This document shows positions 63,081-64,000 of a stretch of DNA of 64,000 bases, piece by piece. Each line of letters begins with the position of its first letter. Position 1 is the stretch's first letter. The translations under genes were made by a program, and so were the position numbers. The stretch is taken from contig NZ_RQIH01000001.1 of NCBI RefSeq assembly GCF_003939025.1, positions 248,001 to 312,000 of the forward strand. The letters are read 5' to 3'. This DNA comes from Rhizobium sophoriradicis (GTDB lineage: Bacteria; Pseudomonadota; Alphaproteobacteria; Rhizobiales; Rhizobiaceae). The notes beneath the pieces are model-generated. The model made no database searches, had not been told where the DNA came from, and worked only from the letters and a program-made list of their open reading frames with translations.

Positions 63081-63542
63081 ATGCTCAAGGGAATCAGGGC
63101 CGAACTCAACGGCGACATTCTTCAAGCACTTTGCAATATGGGGCACGGCGACTATCTCGTCATCTCCGACATGAATTTTCCATCGGATTCGATCGCCCGC
63201 CAGACGCGTCTCGGTAAATTGCTGACCATGGAGAACATTCCTGCGCCGCAGGCAATCGAGGCGATCTTGTCGGTCTTGCCCCTGGACACACCGATCCAGC
63301 CGTCGGTGGGCCGTATGGAAGTGATCGGCAAGCCGGATGAAATTCCGCCGATTCAGCAGGAAGTTCAGGCGATTGTCGACCGCGCCGAAGGCAAGCCCTC
63401 GCCGATGTATCCCGTCGAACGCATGGCCTTCTACGACATCGCCAAGAAGGCCTATTGCGTGATCGCAACGGGGGAATTGCGGTTTTACGGCTGCTTCCTT
63501 CTGACCAAGGGCGTCATTCCAGCGGAGGAAGCTCGGAGATGA
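63081..63542 (+). CDS. RbsD/FucU-family sugar mutarotase
   Basis: Cytoplasmic protein of 153 residues that interconverts sugar anomers. It begins MLKGIRAELNGDILQALCNMGHGDYLVISDMNFP with the catalytic His of the family in MGHGD, and ends with the RbsD/FucU signature FYDIAKKAYCVIATGELRFYGCFLLTKGVI. It resembles FucU more than RbsD in length and ending. AAAAGGA lies upstream of the ATG at 63081. It overlaps the kinase gene by ATGA, so mutarotation and phosphorylation of the imported sugar are linked. Confidence 0.92.
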   Translation: MLKGIRAELNGDILQALCNMGHGDYLVISDMNFPSDSIARQTRLGKLLTMENIPAPQAIEAILSVLPLDTPIQPSVGRMEVIGKPDEIPPIQQEVQAIVDRAEGKPSPMYPVERMAFYDIAKKAYCVIATGELRFYGCFLLTKGVIPAEEARR

Positions 63543-64000
63543 GCGAGAAAAGCGGGATCGTCATTCTCGGCATTTTTGCCGCCGACACCGCCTATAAGGC
63601 GAAGCGTCTGCCCCATATCGGTGAGACGCTGATGGGTTCCGGTTTCACGCTCGGGCCGGGAGGCAAAGGGTCCAATCAGGCAATTGCGGCGGCAAAGGCC
63701 GGCGGCAAGGTGACCTTCATTTCAAGGGTCGGCAACGACCCGTTCGGCGAGATGGCGCTTTCAGCCTATGCGGAGGCGGGCGTCAAAGCCAATGTCATGA
63801 AGATGGACGGCGTTTCGTCAGGCGCCGCCTTCATCTTCGTCGACGAGGTGAGCGGCGACAATGCCATCATCGTCGCGCCGGGTGCGGCGGGCCTCATCGG
63901 CATCGAGGATGTCGATGCGAACCGGGCCGAGATCAAAAGCGCCGCCATCTTCATGACTCAGCTCGAACAGCCGCTCGAGGCGGCCATCCATGGACTGTCG
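63539..64000 (+). CDS. PfkB-family sugar kinase, ribokinase-like (3' end outside window)
   Basis: Cytoplasmic carbohydrate kinase, first 154 residues visible. It starts SEKSGIVILGIFAADTAYKAKRLPHIGETLMGSGFTLGPGGKGSNQAIAAAKAGGKVTFISRVGNDPFG, containing the first PfkB signature (GGKGSNQAIAAA). The C-terminal DTxGAGD motif lies beyond the window. The ATG overlaps the mutarotase stop. In this operon it probably phosphorylates the sugar imported by the CUT1 system; ribose is only one possibility. Confidence 0.9.
   Translation, partial: MSEKSGIVILGIFAADTAYKAKRLPHIGETLMGSGFTLGPGGKGSNQAIAAAKAGGKVTFISRVGNDPFGEMALSAYAEAGVKANVMKMDGVSSGAAFIFVDEVSGDNAIIVAPGAAGLIGIEDVDANRAEIKSAAIFMTQLEQPLEAAIHGLS

Overview
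The window is GC-rich, densely packed alphaproteobacterial DNA. It most resembles a Rhizobium/Agrobacterium-type genome. Reasons: many ABC importers under local regulators, an mctSRP-like monocarboxylate locus (described in Rhizobium leguminosarum), a possible RirA-type TGA-N9-TCA iron box, a chemoreceptor ending in WEEF, and GCAAAAGC-type intergenic palindromes. No rRNA, tRNA, CRISPR array, insertion sequence or replication origin was seen. Both edges cut genes: a ClC channel on the left and a PfkB sugar kinase on the right.

Layout. 1-2.4 kb: ClC chloride channel divergent from a MarR regulator, with a perfect palindrome between them. 2.4-5.5 kb: ferric-siderophore-type ABC importer. 5.6-10.3 kb: polar amino-acid ABC importer in line with homocysteine S-methyltransferase (mmuM) and divergent from an Lrp/AsnC regulator, a plausible S-methylmethionine uptake and use unit. 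10.4-14.4 kb: sensor kinase, response regulator, DUF3311 protein and Na+/solute symporter (mctSR-mctP type). 14.4-16.4 kb: chemoreceptor, followed by about 0.8 kb without a convincing gene. 17.2-27.9 kb: sugar-acid cluster with a ribose-type ABC importer, gluconokinase, gluconate 5-dehydrogenase, L-idonate 5-dehydrogenase, two further oxidoreductases, an SMP-30 lactonase and a LacI regulator. Variants of one palindrome, ATGTTATCGATAACAT, lie before every transcription unit of that cluster except the small gene at 17169-17507.

28-29.2 kb: a mobile-mystery A/B pair (Xre protein plus Fic protein), a candidate toxin-antitoxin module. 29.3-31.9 kb: ECF sigma factor translationally coupled to a membrane vWA protein. 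32.1-33.0 kb: an HSL-type esterase. 33.0-47.8 kb: the most notable system, a ten-gene same-strand run. From promoter end to tail it encodes a DUF849 dehydrocarnitine-cleavage enzyme, an L-carnitine dehydrogenase/thioesterase fusion, an acyl-CoA dehydrogenase, an acyl-CoA ligase, a CaiD-like crotonobetainyl-CoA hydratase, a peptide-type ABC importer and a CocE-type hydrolase. A GATase1-AraC (CdhR-like) regulator is divergent from it. Together these could take gamma-butyrobetaine or crotonobetaine through L-carnitine to glycine betaine.

47.8-56.6 kb: a LysR/EamA pair, a rhizobial hypothetical, glutathione-independent formaldehyde dehydrogenase (fdhA), an orphan amino-acid-binding protein divergent from a GGDEF-EAL protein, an isochorismatase-like hydrolase and a small hypothetical. 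56.8-64 kb: a CUT1 sugar ABC system with its own LacI regulator, an RbsD/FucU mutarotase and a PfkB kinase. Two identical operators, ATGAAACGTTTCAT, lie in the divergent promoter region, and the binding-protein gene carries an apparent one-base frameshift in a G run.
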